Assembly (NCBI GenBank): GCA_016286345.1
Contig: JAEESL010000005.1
Location: forward strand, 1-53,548
Direction of reading: 5' to 3'
Source: Dehalococcoidales bacterium
GTDB taxonomy: Bacteria; Chloroflexota; Dehalococcoidia; Dehalococcoidales; UBA1222
DNA length: 53,548 bases
In this document: piece by piece, positions 1 through 9,942 of the stretch
How the letters are laid out: the number at the start of each line of letters is the position of its first letter
How positions within the stretch are numbered: position 1 is the first letter of the stretch
Made by a program: the position numbers and the translations under genes
Notes under the pieces: model-generated
Databases searched by the model: none
Seen by the model: the letters and a program-made list of their open reading frames with translations, nothing else
Told to the model about the DNA's origin: nothing

Positions 1-129
1 AAACAGAGTAAGCATATGATCCATAAAGCCTATTCCGGTATCGATCGTGCCTGTTCCTTTTCCGTCAAGGTCAATACACAGATATATTGAAGTTTCTTTT
101 GTATCTCTTTTTATCTCTGCTCTTCTCAT
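1..129 (-). CDS. hisB: Imidazoleglycerol-phosphate dehydratase, N-terminal fragment (runs off the window)
   Basis: Reverse complement from ATG at 129 reads [43 protein letters not shown], matching the HisB N-terminus (TKET, GTGxxDTGIGFxDHML). ATGA overlap with the hisC stop. Confidence 0.93.
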   Translation of the reverse strand, partial: MRRAEIKRDTKETSIYLCIDLDGKGTGTIDTGIGFMDHMLTLF

Positions 130-1178
130 AGTAATTCCTCAAGAGCCTTAATAAGTGCTTTTATTTCTTCCATACTTCCGACAGTTATTCTGTTGAAATC
201 TTTAATTCTGTCTTCATCAAAATGTCTTACAAGAATGCCTTTTTCCTTCAGCTTTAAATAAAGGTCTTTTCCACCGCAGGCAGGGTGTTTTGCAAGAACA
301 AAATTGGCGGCCGAATCTGTCAGAATGAACCCCAGTCTTTTGAGTTCTGAAACCATATAACTGCGGTTTTCTATTATTGTCTGACAGTTTTTGCTGAAAT
401 AATAATCATCACAGAGAGCACCGATTCCGCACTGCATAGTCATTCTGTTGATGTTATATGGATTATTTGAATACTTTATCGTGTTTAAATCATTTATTAC
501 ATCTTTGCATCCGACACCGAATCCCAGCCTTGCACCGGCAAGAGATCTTGATTTGGAGAAAGTCTGGGTGACAAGCAGATTGGGATACTTGTTTATCAGA
601 GCGATCGCACTGTTGCCGCCGAAGTCGACATATGCCTCATCGACTATGACCATGTTGTCAGGATTGCCGGCAACGATCTTTTCAATATCTGACAGAGAAA
701 GATTGATGCCGGTTATTGCATTGGGATTGGCAATAAAGATGGTTTTGTTTATGCCGATATAATCATTGATATCGATCGAAAAATCATCTTTCACAGGTAT
801 TTCTGAATAAGGCACACAGTTCACATCAGCGAAAACTTTGTAGAAACCGTATGTGATATCCGGAAATACTGCAGGATTATCTTTATCGCAGAATGCTATG
901 AATGCATAATTAAGGACCTCATCCGAACCATTGGAAAAAATGATCTGGTCTTTATCTATGCCAAGTTTTTCGCATGCGGCAGCAACAAGGTCAGAACAGG
1001 TGGGATCCGGATACAGATTCTGTTTTCCGGCTTCCTGTCTTGCCAGTCTCTGAGCAACAGGTGAGGGCGGGAAAGGAGATTCATTGGTATTGAGTTTGAT
1101 ATATGTCCTTTCCTTAGGCTGTTCACCAGGAGTATAAGGTGTAAGTTTATTCAGTTTTTTACTTAAAAAACGGCTCAT
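126..1178 (-). CDS. hisC: Histidinol-phosphate aminotransferase
   Basis: PLP aminotransferase motifs ([39 protein letters not shown]). The ORF opens at 1250, but [11 protein letters not shown] at 1178 sits next to the hisD stop and is the likelier start. Confidence 0.93.
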   Translation of the reverse strand: MSRFLSKKLNKLTPYTPGEQPKERTYIKLNTNESPFPPSPVAQRLARQEAGKQNLYPDPTCSDLVAAACEKLGIDKDQIIFSNGSDEVLNYAFIAFCDKDNPAVFPDITYGFYKVFADVNCVPYSEIPVKDDFSIDINDYIGINKTIFIANPNAITGINLSLSDIEKIVAGNPDNMVIVDEAYVDFGGNSAIALINKYPNLLVTQTFSKSRSLAGARLGFGVGCKDVINDLNTIKYSNNPYNINRMTMQCGIGALCDDYYFSKNCQTIIENRSYMVSELKRLGFILTDSAANFVLAKHPACGGKDLYLKLKEKGILVRHFDEDRIKDFNRITVGSMEEIKALIKALEELL

Positions 1179-1179
1179 A

Positions 1180-2454
1180 TCAGTTATCCGATCTGCTGAG
1201 GACACTTCGTGCATGTCCTGTAAGTCCTTCTTTTCTGGCAAAGGTTGCAATGTCTTCAGCTACATTTGCCAGTGCATCCTTTGTGTAATAAATAAACTGG
1301 GTCTTCTTAATGAAATCATCCACTGAAAGCGGGCTTGAGAACTTTGCTGTTCCGCTGGTCGGAAGGGTGTGGTTCGGACCGGCAAAGTAGTCACCCAGTG
1401 CCTCAGGGCAGTTCCTGCCCATGAACACTGAACCGGCATGTCTGACTGCATCAAGGTAATCAAAAGGATTGTCAACGCATAATTCAAGGTGTTCAGGAGC
1501 TATCTCATTTGCTATATCTATTGCATCCATGAGTGTATCGGCAACTATGATCTTGCCGTTGTTGTCGATAGATGCACGTGCGATTTCGTATCTTTCAAGT
1601 TTAGGCAGCTGTACTTCTATTTCTTTCTGTACTGCATATGCCAGATCAATTGAATCAGTTACCAGAACAGCTGTTGCCATTTTGTCGTGTTCGGCCTGTG
1701 AAAGAAGATCTGCAGAAATGTGTACAGGATTAGTCTTACCATCGGCTACTACGAGGATCTCACTCGGACCGGCGATCATATCGATCGAAACCTTGCCGAA
1801 GACCTGTTTTTTAGCCTCTGCCACAAATGCATTTCCGGGACCTACGATCTTATCGACACAGGGGATGCTTTCGGTTCCGTATGCAAGTGCTGCAATTGCC
1901 TGGGCACCACCGACTTTGAATACTCTGTTGATTCCGGAAACATATGCTGCTGCAAGGATGGAAGGATTGACTTTGCCTTCAGAATTGGGAGGAGTGACCA
2001 TGACTACTTCCTTGACACCTGCAATCTTTGCAGGGATGGCGTCCATCAGAACTGTTGATGGGTAAGCTGCAGTTCCGCCGGGAACATAAAGACCGGCTTT
2101 ATCAACAGGAATGATCTTCTGCCCCAGCACGATTCCGGGTTCATCATTCAAAACAAAACTGTTTCTGATCTGTTTTTTGTGGAATTTCTGAATGTTTGCT
2201 GCAGCTCTTTCAAGAACTCGTATAAAGTCAGGACCCACAATATCGATTGCTTCCTGGATTTCTGCCTCGGAAACCTGTAATTCAGTCAGATCAGCCTTAT
2301 CGAATTTCTTATTGTATTCGAAAATTGCTTTGTCACCGTTGGCTCTGACATTAGCAATAATATCCGATACTATTGCTTCAACATTTACAGAGGACTGACC
2401 TCTGGAAAATATTTCATCGTTTGATACTTCACCGCATTTTAAAATCTTTATCAT
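1180..2454 (-). CDS. hisD: Histidinol dehydrogenase
   Basis: PVDKAGLYVPGGTAAYPSTVLM, GPGNAFVAEAKKQVFG, DMIAGPSEILVVAD, GPNHTLPTSGTAKF motifs; SD GGAG upstream. Confidence 0.96.
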   Translation of the reverse strand: MIKILKCGEVSNDEIFSRGQSSVNVEAIVSDIIANVRANGDKAIFEYNKKFDKADLTELQVSEAEIQEAIDIVGPDFIRVLERAAANIQKFHKKQIRNSFVLNDEPGIVLGQKIIPVDKAGLYVPGGTAAYPSTVLMDAIPAKIAGVKEVVMVTPPNSEGKVNPSILAAAYVSGINRVFKVGGAQAIAALAYGTESIPCVDKIVGPGNAFVAEAKKQVFGKVSIDMIAGPSEILVVADGKTNPVHISADLLSQAEHDKMATAVLVTDSIDLAYAVQKEIEVQLPKLERYEIARASIDNNGKIIVADTLMDAIDIANEIAPEHLELCVDNPFDYLDAVRHAGSVFMGRNCPEALGDYFAGPNHTLPTSGTAKFSSPLSVDDFIKKTQFIYYTKDALANVAEDIATFARKEGLTGHARSVLSRSDN

Positions 2455-2460
2455 TTTTAT

Positions 2461-4032
2461 TTACTCCTTGGATATAGAAGACAAAGTCTGCATTATTTTA
2501 TTAATATTTGATTCTTTAAATTTAAAAGATGCTTTGTTTGAAATCAATCTTGCGCTTATCGGAACTATCGTTTCAACTATTTCAAGATTGTTTTCCCGGA
2601 GAGTTGTGCCGGTTTCCACGATATCAACAATGACATCCGAAAGACCAAGCAGCGGAGCAATCTCAATTGAACCGTTCAGCTGAATGATGTCAATATCGTA
2701 TCCCTTTGACTGGTAATATGCTCTGGCAATGTTGGGATATTTTGTTGCCACTCTGAGTCTTCTTTCGGATGAATATTTGAAACCTTTGGGACCTGCAACA
2801 ACAACTTTGCATTGTCCGATGGTCAGATCAAGAAGCTCATAAATATCGGGAGTGTATTCCAGCAGAGTGTCCTTGCCGATGATGCCGACATCTGCTGCAC
2901 CTCTTTCAACGTATATTCCTACATCAGACGGTTTGACCCAGAAAAATCTGACTTTCTTTTCCTTGTTCTCAAATATCAGTTTTCTGTTCTCATCGAGATC
3001 TTCAGGACAGTTATAGCCTGCCTGTGAAAACAGAGAATAAACTTTTTCGCCAAGTCTTCCTTTGGGGAGTGCAATATTCAGATATTCAGATATTTCTGTA
3101 TTTGAGTCATCTTTATCGAAGTCGATTCTGTCGAGAAGGTCTGTATATATGGCAAAACCGATTGCACGTGAAGTGCGGTCCATCTTTTTCATCAGTTTGT
3201 CATACTGACCGCCGGAGAGAACTGCAGAAGGAACTTCATTAATGAAACCTTTAAAGACAATTCCGTTGTAATAATTGATATCGTCGATGACTGAAAAATT
3301 GATGAAGATATTGTCAGCATACTTGCTGGATGCGAGTTTTCTGATGATATCCCTGAAGTCATCAAATGAATTATCATCGCCGATTATCCGGCTAAGTTCA
3401 TTATATGCATCGGACACAGATGTATTGATTAGAAGAAGTTTCTTCAGAAAAGAAAGCTTGTCCTGTGCCCTGGTATTCACGCAGAGTTTGTTTATCTCCG
3501 GAATATTCTTTTCTTCGATTGCTTTATAAAGTGAATTGATGTTCTCACTCTCAATATCCAGATCATCAATTATGCTTTCGATCAGATCCAGATTTGATAA
3601 TTCAAGGAAGTATTTGTCTGAAAGCATTTCAAGGGCTTCTGCTGCAACCAGGATCGTTTCTGTAACCTGTTCATTGCCGATATTACCGAAACATTCCACA
3701 CCAGACTGCATCATTTCACTGAATGAATTTGTTCCCTTGGAAACTCTGTATACGTTTTCGTTGTAATAAACTTTCTGTATCCTGTCTGAGCGGTCTTTGC
3801 TGTTCTTGATGATAGACAGGGTGACATCCGGCTTCAGTGCCATTAGTTTTCCTGTAGTATCGGTGAAGGTTATGACATTGTCGGATACCAGAAAATCCTT
3901 GTTTCTGGCGTACAGGTCATATTCTTCAAATTTACTCATCCGATAGGGGATAAACCCGTGAGCCGAGTATATCGATCTGAGTGCGAATATTATTTTTTCG
4001 TTTCCCTGAAGGATAATATTATTTACTTCCAT
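2461..4032 (-). CDS. Fused HisZ (HisRS-like regulatory subunit) and HisG (short-form ATP phosphoribosyltransferase)
   Basis: Single 523-aa ORF. The N-terminal ~310 aa are HisRS/HisZ-like (LKPDVTLSI, GGQYDKLM). The C-terminal ~205 aa are HisG-like (LNIALPKGRLGEKV, ERGAADVGIIGKDTLLE, LNGSIEIAPLLGLSDVIVDIVETGTTLREN). Confidence 0.9.
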   Translation of the reverse strand: MEVNNIILQGNEKIIFALRSIYSAHGFIPYRMSKFEEYDLYARNKDFLVSDNVITFTDTTGKLMALKPDVTLSIIKNSKDRSDRIQKVYYNENVYRVSKGTNSFSEMMQSGVECFGNIGNEQVTETILVAAEALEMLSDKYFLELSNLDLIESIIDDLDIESENINSLYKAIEEKNIPEINKLCVNTRAQDKLSFLKKLLLINTSVSDAYNELSRIIGDDNSFDDFRDIIRKLASSKYADNIFINFSVIDDINYYNGIVFKGFINEVPSAVLSGGQYDKLMKKMDRTSRAIGFAIYTDLLDRIDFDKDDSNTEISEYLNIALPKGRLGEKVYSLFSQAGYNCPEDLDENRKLIFENKEKKVRFFWVKPSDVGIYVERGAADVGIIGKDTLLEYTPDIYELLDLTIGQCKVVVAGPKGFKYSSERRLRVATKYPNIARAYYQSKGYDIDIIQLNGSIEIAPLLGLSDVIVDIVETGTTLRENNLEIVETIVPISARLISNKASFKFKESNINKIMQTLSSISKE

Positions 4033-4064
4033 TTTTCTATCCGTTTAAAGTAATACAGTTTAGT

Positions 4065-4093
4065 AGTTTATAACTTTATCATAATAAAGTCAA
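4065..4093 (-). promoter_or_regulatory. Sigma-70-type promoter for the his operon
   Basis: Minus strand reads TTGACT-N17-TAAACT about 30 bp upstream of the hisZG start codon. Confidence 0.6.
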
Positions 4094-4144
4094 TTTGCAG
4101 GATAATTCTGATGTCAGGGTATTTATGAATCGAATGAGATAAGG

Positions 4145-4915
4145 CTATTTTCTCAGCATGAGATAGTGATTGTTATGATTGATGATATCGATATCTCCGT
4201 AGATTATCGACATTTTTTTCTTAATTTCAGTTTCATCGGTGTTGTGCATATCGATTGATGATGCAAGCAAACCGTCCTTGAGCAGGAAGAGCTTGTCACA
4301 GTATTCCATGGCAAAATTCGGGTCATGCAGTGTGATAAGTCCGCCTTTGTTTCGCTCTTTTATCACATTGCTTATTTTTTCCATAACGACATGTTTATTC
4401 ACAAAATCAAGAGCGCTGTCAGGTTCATCCATAAGCATTACTGGTGAATTCTGGACTATGCATCTGGCGATGATCACAAGCTGTTTCTGTCCCTGACTGA
4501 GAGTGCCGAAGTCACGGTCTTCCCAGTCAGCACAGCCGATTTCCCTGAGTGCCTGCCTGGATATTTCCTTTTCCTTATCTCCGGGGAAGGAAAGAACTCC
4601 GATTCTGGGGTTAAATCCCATGAGAACTGCATCAAGAACGCTTCTTCCGCCCTGCAGTCCGCAGACCTGTGCTATGAAGGAAACCATCTGCGCACGTTTT
4701 TTCTCGTTAAGCCTGGTGCAGTCCTGATCATCCACGACAACTGAACCTGTCATCGGGATAAAACCGCAGATGGCATGAAGAATCGTTGTTTTTCCGCTTC
4801 CGTTCAGACCGAGAAGTGCACAAAACTGACCTTGTTCAATTGCAAAGGACACGCCTTTCACAATTTCATTGCTGCCATATGATACATGCAGATCTTTAAT
4901 TTCAAAAAATGACAT
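4145..4915 (-). CDS. ABC transporter ATP-binding protein (FecE/BtuD-like)
   Basis: Walker A GLNGSGKTT, signature LSQGQKQLV, Walker B VMLMDEPDSALD. Confidence 0.93.
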   Translation of the reverse strand: MSFFEIKDLHVSYGSNEIVKGVSFAIEQGQFCALLGLNGSGKTTILHAICGFIPMTGSVVVDDQDCTRLNEKKRAQMVSFIAQVCGLQGGRSVLDAVLMGFNPRIGVLSFPGDKEKEISRQALREIGCADWEDRDFGTLSQGQKQLVIIARCIVQNSPVMLMDEPDSALDFVNKHVVMEKISNVIKERNKGGLITLHDPNFAMEYCDKLFLLKDGLLASSIDMHNTDETEIKKKMSIIYGDIDIINHNNHYLMLRK

Positions 4916-5928
4916 CAGAACCTGTCCTTCTTTGCTGTTACCATGAAGTAAACCAGCAACGGTACGCCGATTACTGTTGTGAGAATTGAAATAGGAAGTT
5001 CAGCGCTGTATATAGTTCGGGCAAGAACGTCCGCAGACAGTACAACAAAACTGCCTACTACTCCGCTTAACATCATCGTGGTTGCATTGTTACGTTTAAG
5101 TATCAGTCTGGCAATATGGGGAGCAATCAGACCGGCAAATGATACAAGTCCGGTTACTGAAACTACAGATGAAACCATCAGTGTGGATAAAACAAGAATG
5201 CTGATCCTGATCGGCCTTATTCTCACTCCCAGTGCTTTGCATTCATTGTCGCTCATGGACATAAGTTCGATCTGGCGTCTGAGGAGTATGAGACCGATTA
5301 AACCTACAAGGAAAAATGGAAGAATGGACAGAAGCTTTGAACTCGTGATGTTTCCGAAAGAGCCCATTTCCCAGTATTCGATTGCTGCCAGTTCGTTTTC
5401 AGAATCCGCAAAATATTTCAGTGTCATGATCAGTGCTTTTGACATTGCATTTATCACGATACCGGCAAGAACATAAGTCGCTGTTGAATGTGAATGAGTT
5501 GCCTTGACCATAGCCATTACACCGAGAACCGCAAGCAAACCGCCCCAGAAAGAACCGGTAGTTATGGCTGCCATTGCCGATGATGAAAATGCAACAATGG
5601 ATATTGCGGCTCCGAGGTTTGCACCTCCGGCGATACCGATGATATCAGGAGATGCCAGAGGATTTTTAAAAATAATCTGATATACACATCCGGCCATTCC
5701 GAGTGCAACTCCGGAGATGATCGCCATGAATGTTCTCGGAAGGCGTAATGTGAAAAATACATTTTTGGTCAGTGAAGAGACTTCGCTGTTATTTGTGATG
5801 ATATTGAATATATCGTTGACTGAAATGGAGTATTTACCGTTACAAATGGAAACCACAGCGATGATGAGCACCATCGCTGTGGTAATTGCAAATAGCCAAA
5901 AGTTTTTATTAAAAGTCTTACTAACCAA
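4915..5928 (-). CDS. ABC transporter permease (FecCD/BtuC-like)
   Basis: FecCD motifs LRLPRTFMAIISGVALGMAGCVYQIIFKNPLASPDIIGIAGGANLGA and GLVSFAGLIAPHIARLI. Confidence 0.93.
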   Translation of the reverse strand: MVSKTFNKNFWLFAITTAMVLIIAVVSICNGKYSISVNDIFNIITNNSEVSSLTKNVFFTLRLPRTFMAIISGVALGMAGCVYQIIFKNPLASPDIIGIAGGANLGAAISIVAFSSSAMAAITTGSFWGGLLAVLGVMAMVKATHSHSTATYVLAGIVINAMSKALIMTLKYFADSENELAAIEYWEMGSFGNITSSKLLSILPFFLVGLIGLILLRRQIELMSMSDNECKALGVRIRPIRISILVLSTLMVSSVVSVTGLVSFAGLIAPHIARLILKRNNATTMMLSGVVGSFVVLSADVLARTIYSAELPISILTTVIGVPLLVYFMVTAKKDRF

Positions 5929-5934
5929 TTGAGG

Positions 5935-7053
5935 TTATTTTCCAGTTACGACTGACTTGTCGAAATCAAAACCATAGAATTCCTTGTAGAAATTATATGC
6001 ATCGTCAGCAAATTGTTCCATAGTATAGACTTCAGGATGCAGAAGGGCTGTCATCCAGAGTAAACCGAGTGAACCGGAAGGAACAGGGGAATCCCATGCT
6101 TCATAACCGACAGGCATGTTGTATACGGCCTTGTTCTTGACTGCTGTAATTTCTGCCAGCTGGGGATCAGCAAGTATTTCTTCTGCTGAGAATGACGGCT
6201 GACCGTCTGCCATGTTGTTGGTAGGAATGACGATGATATCGGGATTCATAGAAAGAAGCTGTTCGTATGAAACATTTGTCCATGAATCACCATCAAGAAT
6301 ATCGCCTGCATTTTTGCCGCCGGCGCTCTTGATAAGAGATCCCTGATACATGTCCTTAGGTGCGGTGCTGAGATATGTTGAGTTGTTGCACATATAGACA
6401 ACCGGTTTGTCAGCATCAGAAATCTTATTTGTGAGTGATTCAACCTTGGCAAGGTTATCATTATATGTTTTGATCAGTTTTGCTGCTTCTGCATCATGAC
6501 CGGTTACTTTTCCGATCAGTTCAAACATTTCGCAGATATCTTCGTGGTTTTCAGGAACTACGACGATTACTTTGATTCCGAGATCTTCAAGAGACGGAAT
6601 ATAGTCCTTGGCTTTTTTAGGAAGGATCACCAGATCAGGTTTGGAAGCTATGCATGCTTCAAGATCAAAAGCTTTGGCTGAACCTGTGTTGCCGATTTTT
6701 CCGATAAGCTGAGGTGCTGCAAGCTTGTAAATAGGTCGTTTCTCGATCTTTTCTTCTGCAGCTACGATGCAGTCTTCTAGGCCCAGTGCAATACATGCAG
6801 ATGACGAAATGTAGTAGCAGGTTGCCAGTCTTGTGGCAGGTGCGTCAAGAGTAACTTTTCGACCGAGCTGGTCTGTTACTGTTAACGGGAAAGCAGGAGT
6901 GGGTGTATTTGTGATGGTTGTGGTTGTTGTTTTTGTAACTGTTGTTGTGTTGGTAACTGTAGTTGTTTCAGTTTTTGCTGAACACCCGATGGCACTGAAT
7001 ATCATCAATGCCGACAACAAAACGGATGAAATGATCTTTGCGATTTTTCTCAT
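5935..7053 (-). CDS. Periplasmic-binding lipoprotein of an iron/cobalamin-type ABC transporter
   Basis: Lipobox SAIGC, Thr-rich linker, then TDQLGRKVTLDAPATRLA and SKPDLVILP typical of the FhuD/BtuF family; SD GGAGG; cotranscribed with permease and ATPase. Confidence 0.9.
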   Translation of the reverse strand: MRKIAKIISSVLLSALMIFSAIGCSAKTETTTVTNTTTVTKTTTTTITNTPTPAFPLTVTDQLGRKVTLDAPATRLATCYYISSSACIALGLEDCIVAAEEKIEKRPIYKLAAPQLIGKIGNTGSAKAFDLEACIASKPDLVILPKKAKDYIPSLEDLGIKVIVVVPENHEDICEMFELIGKVTGHDAEAAKLIKTYNDNLAKVESLTNKISDADKPVVYMCNNSTYLSTAPKDMYQGSLIKSAGGKNAGDILDGDSWTNVSYEQLLSMNPDIIVIPTNNMADGQPSFSAEEILADPQLAEITAVKNKAVYNMPVGYEAWDSPVPSGSLGLLWMTALLHPEVYTMEQFADDAYNFYKEFYGFDFDKSVVTGK

Positions 7054-7205
7054 TTTAATACCTCCGCTTAAAACAAGTTTTTATGATTTCTATTATGTAT
7101 TTTCTAAGTATAATATAAATATGTCAATATTATAAAAAATGTTTATAAATCAATTGTTCCTGTTTACTTATTACAAATAGTGATTGTATGTTAAAATTTT
7201 TAATT

Positions 7206-8030
7206 ATGAAAACATTGTATCTGGTGGGAACACCAATCGGCAATCTGGCGGATATCACTTACAGGGCAGTCAGTATACTCAGTGAAGTATCCCTGATTGC
7301 TGCTGAAGATACCCGTAATACAAGGGTTTTGTTAAAGCATTATGATATCAAGACTCCGTGTGTGAGTTTCCACGAATACAGTGATCAGTCAAAAATAGAT
7401 TATCTTCTTGAAAAGCTTGATTCAGGTGATGTTGCTCTTGTCACTGACGCAGGTATGCCCTGTATTTCCGATCCGGGCTACGAACTTGTCACAGCAGCTG
7501 TAAACAAAGGCATCAATGTCGCAGTGATTCCTGGTCCGTCAGCATCTGTTTCTGCGATTGCCCTTTCAGGCATATCAGCCGAACATTTTACATTCCTTGG
7601 ATTTCTTCCGCGCAAGGCAAAGGAAAGAAATGAATTACTGGAAAATGTTAAGGGTTATCACCATCCGATTGTTATTTATGAAGCTCCACATCGCATAATA
7701 AAGACATTACATGATATAATGACTGTTCTTGGAAATAGAAAGATATCAGTTGCGAGAGAACTGACTAAGGTGCATGAAGAGTGTTACCGAGGTACAGTGA
7801 GTTCTGCGATTGACTATTTTTCCGATCCGAAAGGTGAATTCACTGTGGTTATTGATGGTGCATTGACGGACGGAGATGCATGCGAAGACAACGCAGATGA
7901 ATTTATAGAAAAATACATAAAAACAGGAAAAACATTTAAAGAATCTCTGCCTTTACTGAGTGAGACCGGACTTGATCGGAGAGAACTTTACAGAAGATGG
8001 CTTGAGATAAAAAAGGAGCTGGAAAAATGA
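7206..8030 (+). CDS. rsmI: 16S rRNA (cytidine1402-2'-O)-methyltransferase
   Basis: MKTLYLVGTPIGNLADITYRAV, EDTRNTRVLL, VTDAGMPCISDPGYELV, FLGFLPRK, YEAPHRI motifs. Confidence 0.95.
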   Translation: MKTLYLVGTPIGNLADITYRAVSILSEVSLIAAEDTRNTRVLLKHYDIKTPCVSFHEYSDQSKIDYLLEKLDSGDVALVTDAGMPCISDPGYELVTAAVNKGINVAVIPGPSASVSAIALSGISAEHFTFLGFLPRKAKERNELLENVKGYHHPIVIYEAPHRIIKTLHDIMTVLGNRKISVARELTKVHEECYRGTVSSAIDYFSDPKGEFTVVIDGALTDGDACEDNADEFIEKYIKTGKTFKESLPLLSETGLDRRELYRRWLEIKKELEK

Positions 8031-8257
8031 GACGAGGATGTATTGCACAGGGTCTTATTTATTGTTCAAAATGCGGTGGTGAAATCAATCCCGCCAACCG
8101 TTATCTTGTGATCGATGAAGATGAAAAGGGTAATGAAGTAGAAGAAAAAGGCATCTCACACATCTACTGTGTTGAATGTGCCCTTGAAAAAGGATATGCC
8201 CATTACCGAGAAAGCAAAGGGGAAAGAATCTTATCATTCCTTCCTGATTCTGAATAG
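8027..8257 (+). CDS. Small Zn-ribbon-like conserved hypothetical protein
   Basis: 76-aa ORF with YCSKCGG and YCVECA cysteine pairs; overlaps the rsmI stop. Confidence 0.7.
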   Translation: MRRGCIAQGLIYCSKCGGEINPANRYLVIDEDEKGNEVEEKGISHIYCVECALEKGYAHYRESKGERILSFLPDSE

Positions 8258-8271
8258 TTAGGGAGTTTTTA

Positions 8272-9942
8272 ATGTCTGAGAGAATTTTAATAGGTGTTGC
8301 ATGGCCGTATGCAAACTGTGATTTGCATTTGGGACATGTTGCAGGTGCATACCTGCCTGCAGATATATTTGCGCGTTATAACAGAGCAGCAGGCAATGAA
8401 GTCCTGATGGTATCAGGTTCTGATCAGCATGGTACTCCGGTAACTATCAGTGCGGAAAAAGAAAACACAACGCCTAAAGAAGTTGCAGCAAAATACCATG
8501 AGAGTTTCTGCAGATCATGGGAGCAGCTCGGTATTTCATGGGATCTTTTTACAACAACGGAAACAGATAATCACAAAAAAGTGTCTCAGGATATCTTCCT
8601 TAAGCTTCTTAAAAACGGATATCTTTATAAAGAATCAGTCAAGCAATTCTACTGCTCTTCATGCAAGAGATTCCTTCCTGATCGATATGTTGAAGGCGTA
8701 TGCCCGAACTGCGGCGCCCCCGGTGCCAGAGGAGATCAGTGTGACAGCTGCGGAAAGCCTCTCAACGGTATCGATCTTAAGCAACCGAGATGCAAGATTT
8801 GTTCTACTGTTCCTGAAATCAAGGAATCCGAGCATTTCTTTTTAAAACTGAGCGCATTCCAGGATGATCTTCTTGCCTGGGTTTCCAAACAGAAAGAGGA
8901 ATGGCGTCCTAATGTACAGCGATTTACCCAGAGATATCTTGAAGAAGGTCTTCACGACCGTGCAATTACAAGAGATCTTGACTGGGGTATTCCTTTGCCT
9001 CTTGATGGATATGACGGAAAATGCCTTTACGTCTGGTTTGAGGCTGTAATCGGTTATTTTTCTGCCAGCATCGAATGGGCAGAGAGAAAAGGCGACAAAG
9101 ACGCCTGGAAACCGTTCTGGCTTGATAAATCCACCAAAGCCTATTATTTCATTGGTAAGGATAACATTCCTTTCCATACTATTATCTGGCCGGCAATGCT
9201 GATGGGATACGGGGATCTCAATCTCCCGTATGATGTTCCTGCAAATGAATTCCTGACTATAGAAAGTCAGAAGTTCTCCAAGAGCAGAAATCTTGCGATC
9301 TGGGTCAAGGATTACTTCGAACGTTATTCAGCCGATCCCCTGCGATATTTACTGTCGATCAACATGCCTGAGACTGGAGATGCTGATTTCTCATGGAAAG
9401 AATTTGTAAGAAGAAACAACGATGAGCTTGTTGCAACATACGGAAATCTTGCCCAGCGTGTTTTGACTCTTACTTATAAGAATTTTGACGGTAAAGTCCC
9501 TGAAAAAGGTGAACTGGATGAGGCTAGTGAGAACCTCATCAAGCTGTCTGAGGAAACAATCGTAAAAGTAGGAGAACTGCTTTCACATTGTCATTTCAAG
9601 GATGCCATCAGAGAAACGATGGATCTTGCCCATGCAGCAAATAAGTATCTTGATGATGCAGAACCGTGGAAGGTAATTAAAGTTGACAAGGAAAAGGCAG
9701 GATCATCACTGTATACTGCCATCTGTGTTATTGCGGCTCTTAAGACAATGTTCTATCCGTTCCTTCCTTTCAGCTCACAGAAGTTACATGAATATCTGGG
9801 CTTTGACGGCAAGGTCGAAGATGCAGGTTGGAAGATCGTAGTACCGCAGGAGGGACAGCAACTGCGCCAGCCTTCTGTGTTGTTCACAAAACTTGATGAA
9901 AAAATCGTGGATGAAGAACGCGAAAGAATGGGTATCGGATAA
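8272..9942 (+). CDS. metG: Methionyl-tRNA synthetase
   Basis: AWPYANCDLHLGHVAGAYLPADI, four CxxC zinc motifs, KFSKSRN (KMSKS-like), DADFSWKEF. Confidence 0.97.
   Translation: MSERILIGVAWPYANCDLHLGHVAGAYLPADIFARYNRAAGNEVLMVSGSDQHGTPVTISAEKENTTPKEVAAKYHESFCRSWEQLGISWDLFTTTETDNHKKVSQDIFLKLLKNGYLYKESVKQFYCSSCKRFLPDRYVEGVCPNCGAPGARGDQCDSCGKPLNGIDLKQPRCKICSTVPEIKESEHFFLKLSAFQDDLLAWVSKQKEEWRPNVQRFTQRYLEEGLHDRAITRDLDWGIPLPLDGYDGKCLYVWFEAVIGYFSASIEWAERKGDKDAWKPFWLDKSTKAYYFIGKDNIPFHTIIWPAMLMGYGDLNLPYDVPANEFLTIESQKFSKSRNLAIWVKDYFERYSADPLRYLLSINMPETGDADFSWKEFVRRNNDELVATYGNLAQRVLTLTYKNFDGKVPEKGELDEASENLIKLSEETIVKVGELLSHCHFKDAIRETMDLAHAANKYLDDAEPWKVIKVDKEKAGSSLYTAICVIAALKTMFYPFLPFSSQKLHEYLGFDGKVEDAGWKIVVPQEGQQLRQPSVLFTKLDEKIVDEERERMGIG

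Noticed and set aside
1469-2065. 198-aa plus-strand ORF
   Set aside because: Antisense to hisD; composition is the mirror of a real coding frame, with no SD or domain.
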